Both the position numbers and the translations under genes were made by a program. Positions 43,961 to 54,600 of a stretch of 64,000 nucleotides of DNA are shown here, piece after piece (the first letter of the stretch is position 1; each line of letters begins with the position of its first letter). This DNA is from Artemisia argyi (Eukaryota > Streptophyta > Magnoliopsida > Asterales > Asteraceae), in NCBI GenBank assembly GCA_030686995.1, contig CM060709.1, positions 272,107,913 to 272,171,912 of the forward strand, given 5' to 3'. The notes beneath the pieces are model-generated. The model searched no databases. It had not been told where the DNA came from and was given only the letters and a program-made list of their open reading frames with translations.

Positions 43961-45995
43961 AGTACATCGACAATAAAAAAAATCCTTATCAAACGAGCGA
44001 GCTCCTCGTATATGCATGCATATGTTTGGGTTGAGCTTATATTTTCGGGCAGTGCCAAAGTTTTTGATTCGATTTATCGTTAATTTGACGTGTTTCCTTG
44101 ACTGGTTTTTTGTTATACTAGGTTTTCATTTATTTTATCCGGTTTTAATGTCAAAAGCATTGTATGCTTAAGATGTTTTTGACATTCTGATAAAATAGAT
44201 CATCAATTCCATAATCACCAGAATGCGGTAGTTGGTTAAAATTAGATCTTCAAATTTTATGTTTTCAAGCAAAAACCAATTAGGCATGTTTTTAGGCTTG
44301 TGTTGTAGGTCTAAATAGCACTACTCATTCTCTAATGGTTTGAAAAAGTATATATGTGTTTCAGTGTTTTATATTAGAGCCCATCATGATACTTTATACA
44401 CCCTGAAGATCACAATCCCATAAAAAGAGGAGAGAAAGAGTTGTTAATTCCCCCAAATAAGCCCTCACTTCCCACAGTTTACCATGTCACCTCCTACTGA
44501 GTCAAACATATAGTATTAGCTGCTAAGAAGTAAGATGCATGTACATGTACAATCAGTTGCAAACAACCATCACCTGTGCAGCATCCCAGGTTCTCGAGCT
44601 CCATCTCTCAGATTGCAAATTCTCACCGTCCTTAGTCTTAGATTGTTGCATGAGTGCTGGTAAGATGTTTGAGTAGACGCTTGGAGTCTTGGTACATCCT
44701 AAACCACTCCTGATTATAGGAACTGCTAAACTATTGTTTCTGAATGGGACAGAAATTGCTAAATTTTGATATATCAAGTTTTCATTGACGCCGTGATCAT
44801 ATTGGATTTTTCCCCTTTCTTTTTATCTCATTAATAAAGTTTTGACTGGCAACGAGTTTCAGATCACATAAAAATACGAGTTGATTATGGTTTTGCTTCC
44901 TTATGAAGTTTATTTGAGTGGGCATCTCCATGCGTCAAAATTTTTGGATCGATGTCATATTCAATTCTATTGCAATCGATTTGCTAGCTAGGATCTTGGT
45001 TTATATGAGTTCGTGTAAGTTATCGTTCGTTTTGTTTTCCAATAAAACACTTGATTGGTGTTTTAATACCGTAAAAAATGTAGCAATAAGATGTTTTCTT
45101 TCGCTTATTGCTGCTGTTTGTTTCATTAAGATGTTTCGCATCTGAATCTGACTACCACATCTTACTAGTAAGAGATGGCTATAATGTCTGAATCTGAATG
45201 AAAAAGTGTTGTTTGTTTTTTTATAATTGTATGAATGGTTTTAATTTTCCCTTTTTTAAGTATATACTAAACTATTGCAATACGATTAATAAGTAGATAG
45301 TGTAAACTTGAAAAAAAACTTTTTTTTTTAATCATAAATTTAACACAATTATAAATCATTAAATAAATTATCTTAATACATATCTAAAAATTAACATAAT
45401 AAAAACTATTACATAGAGGTGGAGAAAAAGGCGGCGGTGAGAGGTGGCCGGCGGCGGGGTGAGGGTTTTGAAGATGAATAGGTTGAAGGGGTGTTAATAA
45501 GAGGTAGTCAGATCTTTTCACCACCTCTTACCGAGTTAGACATATTAGCTCTTACCGCGTCTGACTGGTGATGAAAAAACAAACAACCAAAACGTCTGAC
45601 CACCTCTTACTGGTAAGAGTAAGAGGGCTACTAAGACTTTTTTAAAAAACAAACAATCACTTGGTGTTTAAATACTGTAAAAAGAGTACTTAAGCATAGT
45701 TACACCAGCACACCCCCTCTAGTCATAGAGTAATTAGATGATGATTACCAAGAGCAGCTTTTATTCTTGGCTTAATGTTAATGTTCAAGTAAATTTAAAT
45801 ATAATAATCAAACACGATGCCAATAATTTTTTTACATGCTTTCTTAGAAAATTAACTTCTTTGATCAATTCTCAAAGCTATGAGACGTCGGACATGCAGG
45901 CATGATATAACAGTCAGTTGGATATCGACTCTTTGGTTGCATATTTATGTATGTATGCTGTTTTTTATGCAAGGTTATAAAATATGGTTACTGAT
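43961..45995. other. intergenic; no supported gene
   Basis: A minus-strand frame at 44553-44777 (GCTKTPSVYSNILPALMQQS) reads like an exon of a real protein but I cannot name it and it stands alone. Bases 45140-45660 contain repeated CTTACTGGTAAGAG and GTCTGA words and are likely a MITE or its remains. Confidence 0.4.
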
Positions 45996-46273
45996 ATGTC
46001 CTTACCGGGAGAAAATCATGAAGTTATTGTTTTTGACAATGGAAACGGAACGGTCAAGGTAAGTTGACCATGATGTTGACTATAATATCAGTTTATAGGT
46101 TTTCCATAACCATTTTTTGAGCTTTAACGCTATGTTCTTATGAATCTAATGTAGAGAGGAAGTAATTTTGATGCGTCTTACTTTAGTATGTGTTTCATTC
46201 TAGACAATAAGAGATATTGATACTTAATTGCTTCTTCTTCTTCTTCTTCTTCTTCTTCTTCTTCTTCTTTTTT

Positions 46274-46304
<31 letters not shown>

Positions 46305-47633
46305 ATAATTATTTTTAATTTAATTTAATTTAATTTTTTATATTTTATTTTTTTTGAAGGCTGGATTTGCTGGTTCTAAAGCACCTATGACCGTGTTCCC
46401 CAACATGGTTGGGCTTTTTTCTCAATACAAATGTGTGATGCCTGATCTGGTGGATCATAAGGATGTTTATGTTGGTGATGAGTCACAATCAAGGAGAGGT
46501 ATCCTCCCATTGAGATATCCAATGAAATATAGCAGAGTCACCGACTGGGATTATATGGAGAAAATATGGCATCATACCTTCCACACCGAGCTCCATGTTA
46601 ACACTGAAGATCACCGTGTCTTACTTAGAGAAGCGCCTTGGAATGGTAAAGCTAACACGGAGAAGATGGCTGAGATTATGTTTGCAAACTTTCAACATTC
46701 CAGCAATTTGTGTCGCTACTCGCTTCAATCTGTTTTGTCTCTTTACGCAACTGGCCGTACGACAGGTATCTAGTCATATAGCGAATACTACCTTTTTATA
46801 TTATCTGTTAAGGCTGAGTAGTATGTTTAATCAAACGAAAAGTTAGATGCCATTCTTATTATCAATTGGGTATATACAAATATAACAAGATAAAGTGACG
46901 TATCAAATCACACATTCTATTTGATCTTTTCCCTATATATATGGTGTACATGGACATCTTTTGTAGATATAGTGCAAGTTTTTATATTTGAGGTATTTTA
47001 ATGTGGTTTGATCTTCTTGCTTGGGCCATCTCATTTGTGTAGGTATCGTCGTGGACTCGATCTGGTGATGGTGTCAGTGATGTAGTGCCTGTTTATGAAG
47101 GTTATGCCATCTCAAACTCGGGAACGCAGTAGGATACTTCTTGTCAAGAGAAGATACAACTTCGAAACAACTGCTGGACTGGAAATAGTCCTAGAAATAA
47201 AGGAGAAACTTGCATATGTTGCCTTGATTATGAACACAAATTGAGGAGACAGCAACGAAAAACAAGTACTCTTGTGTAGATAAAAGCTATGAGATGCCAG
47301 ATGGACATGTGATCGCTGTTGGAGAAGAGAGATTCTGCTGTGCAGAGATCCTATTCAATCCATCTATTAATTATGGCCTGGGATTCCCTGGAATCTATAA
47401 AATGACTTACGACTCCATCATCAAGTGTGATTGATAACAGGAAGGAACGTTATGGTAATATCGTACTTAATGGTGGCTCCACTTTGCTTCCTAACTTTGC
47501 TGATCATATGAGCAAGGAAATCACTGCACTTGCTTCAAGCCGCGTGAAGATTAGGGTGGTTTCTCCTCCTGAACGAATATACAGCATCTGGAATGGAGGA
47601 TCGATCTTGGCTTCTCTCAGCTCCTTCGAAAAG
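45996..47633 (+). pseudogene. actin pseudogene with conserved introns
   Basis: Exon 1 (45996-46058) encodes an actin-like start ending DNGNGTVK. The intron 46059-46359 is followed by AGFAG, the conserved plant actin intron position. Exon 2 (46360-46765) reads VYVGDESQSRRGILPLRYP, MEKIWHHTF, and ends SLYATGRTTG at the second conserved intron. Exon 3 (47043-47633) begins IVVDS but then has a 4-base insertion, stops and further breaks, and later reads [44 protein letters not shown] to a third conserved donor. Substitutions are heavy, including at ordinarily invariant sites. With introns kept it is a DNA duplicate, not a retrocopy. Actin normally makes filaments; this copy cannot give a full protein. 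Confidence 0.85.
46231..46302. repeat. microsatellites (CTT)n then (TTTA)n
   Basis: About 12 CTT units followed by about 8 TTTA units in the first intron of the actin pseudogene. Confidence 0.95.
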
Positions 47634-48470
47634 GTAAAAATCAGTCATACATTGCATGATATTTTTTGCTACTATGGCTCTGTAACCAGATCCAGAATTC
47701 AAACATGACTATGTGTTCATCTGAAATATATAAGTAGCTAACATTGCTTCATATAATGTTTACAGATGTTGGTTTCAAAAGACAACTTTATATATTGCAG
47801 TTCACAAGTGAGGTTTTGTTGTTGCATACTATTTCCAGGAAAATCAACAGAATTTTCTCTCTTCCTATCTATGCAAGATGTCAATCTCGATTTTAAATAG
47901 AATCAGATCGAATTACCTCACGAAGAAATAATCTCACAACACGGTTAAATAAAAAAGCTCTATACATGTTCAATAATCGATTATTTAAAACAATAACTTG
48001 CCCAAATCATCAACGTAAAGTATCAGCACACATAAGATAAGAAGAAAAAAAAGTAGTTATATTTTTGTCTCGACTATATATCCAGAATAGGTCCAACTGA
48101 CTCTGACGGGGGATGCTAATTAACTTGATCACCTCACGCGATTAAATATTACTCTACAAGGGAATCCTTGGTCAGTACACGTGATTACAAATGAAGCCTT
48201 GATCACTACACATGGTTGAAACGTTTTACAGCACTTTATCCACAAGGAACTTGTGAATCTTGCAATCACGAAGGTTATAATTCGACTCGACTATATATGT
48301 CAAAGTCTAACATCCGTTTTCTTCTAGACACCAGCTTGTGCTTAGAAGATGGTGGTTGTTGAAGTTATGGTGCACGTTGGCATATTAGAAGAATCGTGCT
48401 AACAAATAAATTACGTTATCTCTTACTCATGGTTTGACACACACTCAACAAGTAGAATCTCCTCACATTG
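47634..48470. other. intergenic between actin pseudogene and CPT 2 promoter
   Basis: Nothing coding recognised. 47634-47800 may contain the last actin intron; no terminal exon is convincing. Confidence 0.4.
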
Positions 48471-48471
48471 T

Positions 48472-48477
48472 CACGTG
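48472..48477. promoter_or_regulatory. G-box CACGTG upstream of CPT 2
   Basis: CACGTG in a TGTCACGTGCC context, about 220 bases before the 5'-UTR splice donor. The surrounding CACACACTCAACAA block recurs upstream of CPT 3 with its own G-box, so the promoter was duplicated with the gene. Confidence 0.45.
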
Positions 48478-48696
48478 CCATGCACAATACCATTAAATAC
48501 CCGAATAATAAAGCTGACAGTTAAGTTGCTTAAGTACTACTCTCCAAAATTATAGGAAATGAAATTTTGGAAAGAAAGGAATGTGCTGGCCATGATTATC
48601 CCGGAGATGCTGGCCTGAACCACATTAAAATGCAGAATTGATTGTTTTCGATATCACCCGCCGCATGCATCGATCTGCTTCGACTCCAAGTTCAAG

Positions 48697-49591
48697 GCAA
48701 GTACTTTTTAATTTACTCTTGTTTTCTCACACACCTTTAGCGCAAAGAGACATTAATTCTTACATTTCATTAATCTCGAATTATATATGATGTTGCTGTT
48801 TTTTTTATCTTGATGAGACCTTAATTTATCTTGTAAAGTTTGCTGTCTGTCACAATACTAATTACTTCATGCATGCATGCATGATACTCTTAGTTATGTG
48901 CGTGTAACCTATCAACTAAAAGATGTTTAATCTTGGGGTGATAAACATCAGTTATGTCATTCACCTAGCATTTGTTATTCAACTATTTACGATTCATGAT
49001 TGACACTCTCTAATCGATTATTCTCAATAACTTACATGGCCATCCATAATCCATTAGGTATTTTATGTGACGTTGTGGATGGTAAGCATGACATGAACAA
49101 TTTTAATTTTTACTAAAACATGTCAAAACTATATGTCCACACTAATTTTTGAAAGTCACAGCATTATTTGATAATTAGACATTTGTTCAATTTGCAAAAA
49201 ACGCTACTCGATGATAAATATCTTATAACTTTCTATTTAATGGCAAACATAAGTATGTAGACTTAATGTAGTTTGTTCTAAATAAGTATAAATGGGTAAA
49301 TATTATAGGAACCAAAAGGAAAGTATACGTTGCTGGAACCAAAATGGAAGAAAGAAAGACAGCTAGTATGTAAATTGGATAAGGAACCGTCTGGTAATAT
49401 GCTTTGGTATAAAAATTGAAAGGATTATTCAAACCGTTCTATGTACATGAAAAAATTGCAAAAAATGAGGCCCCTCTAAAAGTGTGGCAATCAGTTTTGA
49501 GTTCTAAAAATTCTTGCTTTCCTAGTTAATTATTTGTTTTCTAGTTCACGTTTCTTTCCTGGATCTATTTAACTGACTAATCTTATCATAG
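48697..49591 (+). other. 5'-UTR intron of CPT 2
   Basis: Donor TTCAAG|GCAAGTAC, acceptor TCATAG|GCTTCAAG, 36 bases before the start codon. Donor context equals that of CPT 1 and CPT 3. Confidence 0.6.
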
Positions 49592-49626
49592 GCTTCAAGG
49601 TTATTCAAACTTTTTGGAATTTCAGT

Positions 49627-50433
49627 ATGAATGTTAAACATTTAACAAAGCTATCGATATCTGAGTTCTTGGGAGGTTTCATAAGGGTTTGTATTTATGG
49701 CATCCTTTCCATAGGTGCAATACCTAATCACATTGCCTTTATAATGGATGGTAATCGAAGATACTCCAAGAAAAACAATTTGATTGATGTGGCTGGATAT
49801 AGGATCGGGTATTCAACGTTAATGTCAATGGTTAGGTATTGCTTTGAGATGGGGGTGAAGCATGTAACAGTTTATGCTTTTAGTATAGATAATTTTAAAC
49901 GAAACCCTGAAGAAGTCCAATCTTTGATGGAGATAATAGAGGAAAAGATTGAACGGTTGATAAACGACGATAACGTAGTTAGCCAATATGGAGTTAGGGT
50001 TCGGTTCATAGGAAACCTTAAACTTTTAAGCAAACCCACGAGGTTGGCAGCCGAGAGGGCTATGCATGCAACGTCTGGGCGCAACAAATTCGTGCTATCG
50101 ATCTGCGTTGCTTATACTTCCACTGATGAAATTTTGCATGCAGTTCAAGAATCTTGTGAAGAAAGATGGCACCAAGACAGAGTTTTCGATGATGGGTTGA
50201 GAAGACTTGATGTGTTGGATATCGAGAAGCATATGTACATGGGAGTTGTGCCGGACCCTGATGTCATCATACGTACATCTGGTGAGACACGGTTGAGCAA
50301 TTTTCTTTTGTGGCAGAGCAGTAACTGTCTCTTGTATTCGCCATCTATCTTATGGCCCGAGATTGGTTTCCAGCATCTTCTTCAGGCTGTTTTGGAATTC
50401 CAAAAACGCTTTTATTATTTAAAAAGGGAATGA
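49627..50433 (+). CDS. cis-prenyltransferase 2
   Basis: A 268-residue intact intronless frame, close to CPT 1 and CPT 3. It keeps HIAFIMDGNRRYSKK with the catalytic Asp, VTVYAFSIDNFKRNPEEV, CVAYTSTDEILHAVQE and the full DPDVIIRTSGETRLSNFLLWQ signature, so the active site looks complete. The N-terminus (MNVKHLTKLSISEFLGG) is two residues longer than in the others, and the C-terminus stops at YYLKRE without the basic tail. Presumed role: cis-polyisoprenoid (dolichol or rubber-type) synthesis with a CPT-like partner. Tandem duplicate in the same orientation, spacing 6.1 kb from CPT 1, with the actin pseudogene between. Confidence 0.92.
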   Translation: MNVKHLTKLSISEFLGGFIRVCIYGILSIGAIPNHIAFIMDGNRRYSKKNNLIDVAGYRIGYSTLMSMVRYCFEMGVKHVTVYAFSIDNFKRNPEEVQSLMEIIEEKIERLINDDNVVSQYGVRVRFIGNLKLLSKPTRLAAERAMHATSGRNKFVLSICVAYTSTDEILHAVQESCEERWHQDRVFDDGLRRLDVLDIEKHMYMGVVPDPDVIIRTSGETRLSNFLLWQSSNCLLYSPSILWPEIGFQHLLQAVLEFQKRFYYLKRE

Positions 50434-51710
50434 ATGTGTGATTCATTATTAAACTAGTTGAATTTTAATTCAAATGTTGTTTTAAAATATGGCCTAAAAG
50501 GATTCCGCAGTCCCCTACACCTTATGTAAACGGTTAAAGGGATGAGGCTTTCCCGCATGTTCAGATTACTCGGGGAGGTCATCTTTTTTTGACTCAAGTG
50601 TACGCGGCCAAATCAGGTTACATATATGTACAATGTATTATCCCTTATTTGTATTGTGAATTCAGGTAATCAAAATTCAGCCCACACGGCCTATTAATTA
50701 AGCTCATAATATCTCACTGATTTCATTTCTTAATAGAACATTTTAAGTTGTAAATATTAACAACATTTTAACAACAGTAAAAAAAAAATATCACTTTAGA
50801 GGGATGCCTATATTTTGGTTTTATCAACCTTTGAATTTCAAGAGTTGTGCGATTCATTATTTTTTTATTTTATTTTATTATTATTTTTTTAAACAAAAAC
50901 TATCTTTTATTATTTTAGGAAACTTCGCTCGAACATGAGCTTGATCACAAGCTCGAGCTTGTAATGAGCAGCTTGAGCTTGAAAAGATTGTTCATTTAAA
51001 AGTTTTTAAAGAGATAACTGATCAGCATTGTGTTCGAGCTCAAACAACGAAAAAATAGTCGATCGAGTTCAGCTCGAGCACAACTAGAAAAGTGCATATT
51101 CGAGCTTGTGTATGCGCGGGCCAAGTAATTGTTAAACAAACTGAGGAACATCCTCAAAACCTGACTCAGCTCGACTCGAATCATTAACACCATTCGTTTC
51201 AAAACCAGCAAGATATAGCTGATTCAAATCCTTAAATGTTTAGTCAATATGTCAAGAAAAAATGGCTTTTAAATTACTAAAATACACTTCAAAGTCACAA
51301 TAGAAATTCACGAGTTACCTATTTTAAATGCCTATAGAGGGATAGTAAACGTAAGTCAATATGGATCTGGACACTGTGGGGAATATATACGCTAGATTTT
51401 TACATAATGATGAACCTCCTCAAGTGAAGGACATGTTTTGTCTTTGCTAGGTCTTAATGTGTTATTTACACGGACAAATTTGCGGTGTAATTAATAAAAC
51501 GCAAAGATTTTGTGGTGAATCAAGACTAAAACTCGTGCTCACGATCGAATTTGATAACATCGTTAATTACTCGAACTTTGAGTTAGACAATATATATAGT
51601 GTTATAGTACAATCACAATAAACAATAAATGAGCATATAAATACATATATGTGCAAATCACCTTCCATATGAGTGAAGCGGCCATTTGCTCGCTGAGAAA
51701 TGGTGTGACG
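50434..51710. other. intergenic between CPT 2 and CPT 3
   Basis: 3' UTR of CPT 2 then no gene. Bases 50930-51180 are dense in GCTCGAGCTTG and GAGCTCGA words in both orientations, a likely transposon remnant. Confidence 0.4.
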
Positions 51711-51742
51711 ACACACACTCAACAACTAAAATGTCACATGTC

Positions 51743-51748
51743 ACGTGA
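51743..51748. promoter_or_regulatory. G-box CACGTG upstream of CPT 3
   Basis: CACGTG in a TGTCACGTGAG context after CACACACTCAACAAC, matching the block upstream of CPT 2. A further shared block is GTGCTGGCCATGAT (48590 and 51895). Confidence 0.45.
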
Positions 51749-52081
51749 GACGTACATGACCATGGAAGTTTGACCCTCTTTACAAAGACATAAACCTTCC
51801 ATTGAATATCCTAATAGTAATTAAAGCTAAAGAGAGGTGCTTTATTAACTCCCCAAAAGTATTGGATACGAATTATTTCTTTAAAACAAAGTATGTGCTG
51901 GCCATGATCTACTCGATCGGCGGAGATGCCGGCTGGAATAATCAAGCGCCGTGTTACGCCCGTTGTTTCTTTTACGTTAATGCATGCATGCTAGCTACTC
52001 CTTATAATGCACAACATATTGTCTTCAAAATCTATGCGATCGGAATCCTGCCCACGTCTGTTTTGAAACCAAGTTCTCAAG

Positions 52082-52727
52082 GCAAGTACTTCTACTTGAA
52101 TATGATGTTACTGTTTATTTATCTCAATGAGACTTTAATTTATATGGTAAGATTTTGGTGTAGTGTACGTATATATGTCATGATAATATTAATAGTATAG
52201 TACTTACGTCATGCATTCATGCATGATATATACTCATAGTTAGTATGTGTTAACCTATTAAATCATATATAGCTAGTATCATCTTTACTCTTCCACCTCT
52301 TTCTAATTATAACTAGTTTAAGCAATTACTATACACGTGTTACTACGTACGTTTTAGAATGTGATATGAGAAGTCAGAATAATATCAGATAATACAGTGT
52401 AATAAAACGGCCAGACAGTGGCATGGTGATTATATAAGGATTTAATAGTTAATTACTTATCAGTCGTATTGATCAGGTTTGTACGAGCTAGCTATTCGTA
52501 AACTCATGCTATTCATAAACTCATTATATATACGAGCCCTTGAATACCGAATGCCCTCTATATTTACTTTGCACTTTATAGAACTGGCTGCAATGAAGGT
52601 TGATAGTTAGTCACTATCAATCAGTGTTTAGTGCTAAAATTACGTTATTAATTCTTATATTTGTGAGTAGCTCATGTTTCTTTTGTGGATCGCTTTAACT
52701 AAATAATCCTATCATAACTACTGCCAG
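52082..52727 (+). other. 5'-UTR intron of CPT 3
   Basis: Donor TCTCAAG|GCAAGTAC, acceptor CTGCCAG|GTCTAAAAG, 38 bases before the start codon. The 132-codon frame at 51802-52200 runs across leader and intron and is not a gene. Confidence 0.6.
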
Positions 52728-52765
52728 GTCTAAAAGGCTACAAGGATAGTTCTTGGAATTTCGCT

Positions 52766-53590
52766 ATGGATGTGAAACAAGTAACTGGGGTCTCTGAGCT
52801 CTTGGGAGGTTTCATAAGGAATTGTATTTATGGCATCCTTTCTATATCTGCAATACCTAATCACATTGCCTTTATAATGGATGGTAACCGGAGATACTCC
52901 AAGAAAAACAAGTTGATTGACAGGGCTGGATATAGGGCCGGGTATTCAACGTTAATGTCAATGGTTAGGTACTGCTATGAGATGGGGGTGAAGCATGTAA
53001 CATTTTATGCCTTTAGTATAGACAATTTTAAAAGAGATCCTGAAGAAGTCCAAACTTTGATGGAGTTGATGGAGGAAAAGATTGAGCGGTTGATAAATGA
53101 GGAAATCGTAGTTAGCCAATATGGAGTTAAGGTTAGGTTCACAGGAAACCTTAAACTTCTAAGCAAATCAGCGAGGTTGGCAGCCGAGAGGGCTATGGAT
53201 GCAACTTCCATGAACAACAACATTGTGCTATCGATCTGTGTTGCTTATACTTCCACTGATGAGATTTTGCATGCTGTTCAAGAATCTTGTGATAAAAAAT
53301 GGCAGGAAAACAGAGTTTCGGATGATGGGTTGAGAAGACTTGATGTGTCAGATATCGAGAGGCATATGTACATGGGAGTTGTCCCAGACCCTGACGTCAT
53401 AATACGTACATCAGGTGAAACACGTTTGAGCAATTTTCTTTTGTGGCAGAGCAGTAACTGTCTCTTGTATTCACCGTCTATATTGTGGCCGGAAATTGGT
53501 TTTCAGCATCTTGTTCGAGCTGTTTTTGAATTCCAAAAGCAATTCTACTATTTAAACAAACAGAGCAGACATGAAGTACAGTTGAAGTGA
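52766..53590 (+). CDS. cis-prenyltransferase 3
   Basis: A 274-residue intact intronless frame. All CPT motifs are complete: HIAFIMDGNRRYSKK, VTFYAFSIDNFKRDPEEV, CVAYTSTDEILHAVQE, DPDVIIRTSGETRLSNFLLWQ and WPEIGF. It is the closer relative of CPT 2 in the central region and in RVSDDGLRRLDVSDIERH, and shares the basic tail (LNKQSRHEVQLK) pattern with CPT 1. No transit peptide or membrane segment is evident, consistent with ER recruitment by a partner. Third gene of the tandem array; same orientation, same 5'-UTR intron design. Confidence 0.92.
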   Translation: MDVKQVTGVSELLGGFIRNCIYGILSISAIPNHIAFIMDGNRRYSKKNKLIDRAGYRAGYSTLMSMVRYCYEMGVKHVTFYAFSIDNFKRDPEEVQTLMELMEEKIERLINEEIVVSQYGVKVRFTGNLKLLSKSARLAAERAMDATSMNNNIVLSICVAYTSTDEILHAVQESCDKKWQENRVSDDGLRRLDVSDIERHMYMGVVPDPDVIIRTSGETRLSNFLLWQSSNCLLYSPSILWPEIGFQHLVRAVFEFQKQFYYLNKQSRHEVQLK

Positions 53591-54600
53591 TAAATATAAA
53601 ATTTGTGCGTGATTAAATGGTAAACTAGTTGTATTTCAAATATTGTTTTAGAGTATGCGTTAAGGGGATTTGGCAATCCCTTGGCCTTGTGTAAGATCAT
53701 TTGTCAATGTATTATCCTAAACTTATGATATGCATTCAGTTAATTCCATGTTCAGTTCATGGCCTATAATATTGAGCTCATAACATTCAAGTTTCTTAAC
53801 ATTGGGTTGTCTTTACATGGCCTTGAAACTTTATTTTTAAAAAAGGTTATGATATATCTCAATTTCCCATTGTTCTGCAAACTTGGCATACTTAGCAAAA
53901 TAAACTTGTATGAAATCATTGATACTGGTTATTTGGCGTCAGTGTACTCGTATATGCCTTACCATGCTTCGTTATTCTCTCATATTAGTCAAGTGATGTA
54001 TAGCAATGTCAGTGTACTCGTATATGCCTTTCCATGCTTCGTTATTCTCTCATATTAGTCAAGTGATGTATAGCAATGTAAATCAGACAACACCGGGACA
54101 TGAATACTTGAACAAGGAAACTGTTGCTTTAATAGTATGGATCACAAGAACATGCAGTATCTAACAAGGATCCTTCGTACAGGCCAATTTTCATATAAGC
54201 AATGTACGTGTTTAATGGGATGTCAAATCATTTTTTTCGTCAAACAAGTTTATTTGTTCATATAAGATGAAAATGCTATGCAAGCTATCTAAATGGTTCA
54301 AAGAGATTCTGATTTGTTTAGACGTTTAATTCATCAACACATGTTCAAGCCAATAAATTGTAAAGAAAAAACTAACTGCTCATGACAAACACACGATTTG
54401 GAACAACATGAAGCAACAATGCAAACAAATAAGCTCAGGTGAACTCACAACAGCACTTCCATTAGAGCAGTAACAAATGTCCTCTAAAGTTCTTCATGAT
54501 CAATGCCAAGAAACAACTATAGCACGTAACCTACAATTGATTCCTTTCTGCTATTTCTACAAGGGCTCTATAATATATAACTGCCCTATGCAACAAGTTT
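53591..54600. other. intergenic between CPT 3 and the FRS gene
   Basis: The two genes converge. Apart from the 70-bp tandem duplication (53941-54079), nothing is recognised; the end of the stretch is the 3' UTR of the minus-strand gene. Confidence 0.5.
53941..54079. repeat. 70-bp tandem duplication
   Basis: AGTGTACTCGTATATGCC starts at 53941 and 54011; the two units differ at one base (CTTACCATG, CTTTCCATG). It is recent. Confidence 0.95.

Noticed and set aside
51802..52200. 132-codon frame upstream of CPT 3
   Set aside because: It spans the CPT 3 leader and crosses the splice donor into the intron; no family resemblance and no counterpart upstream of CPT 1 or 2.
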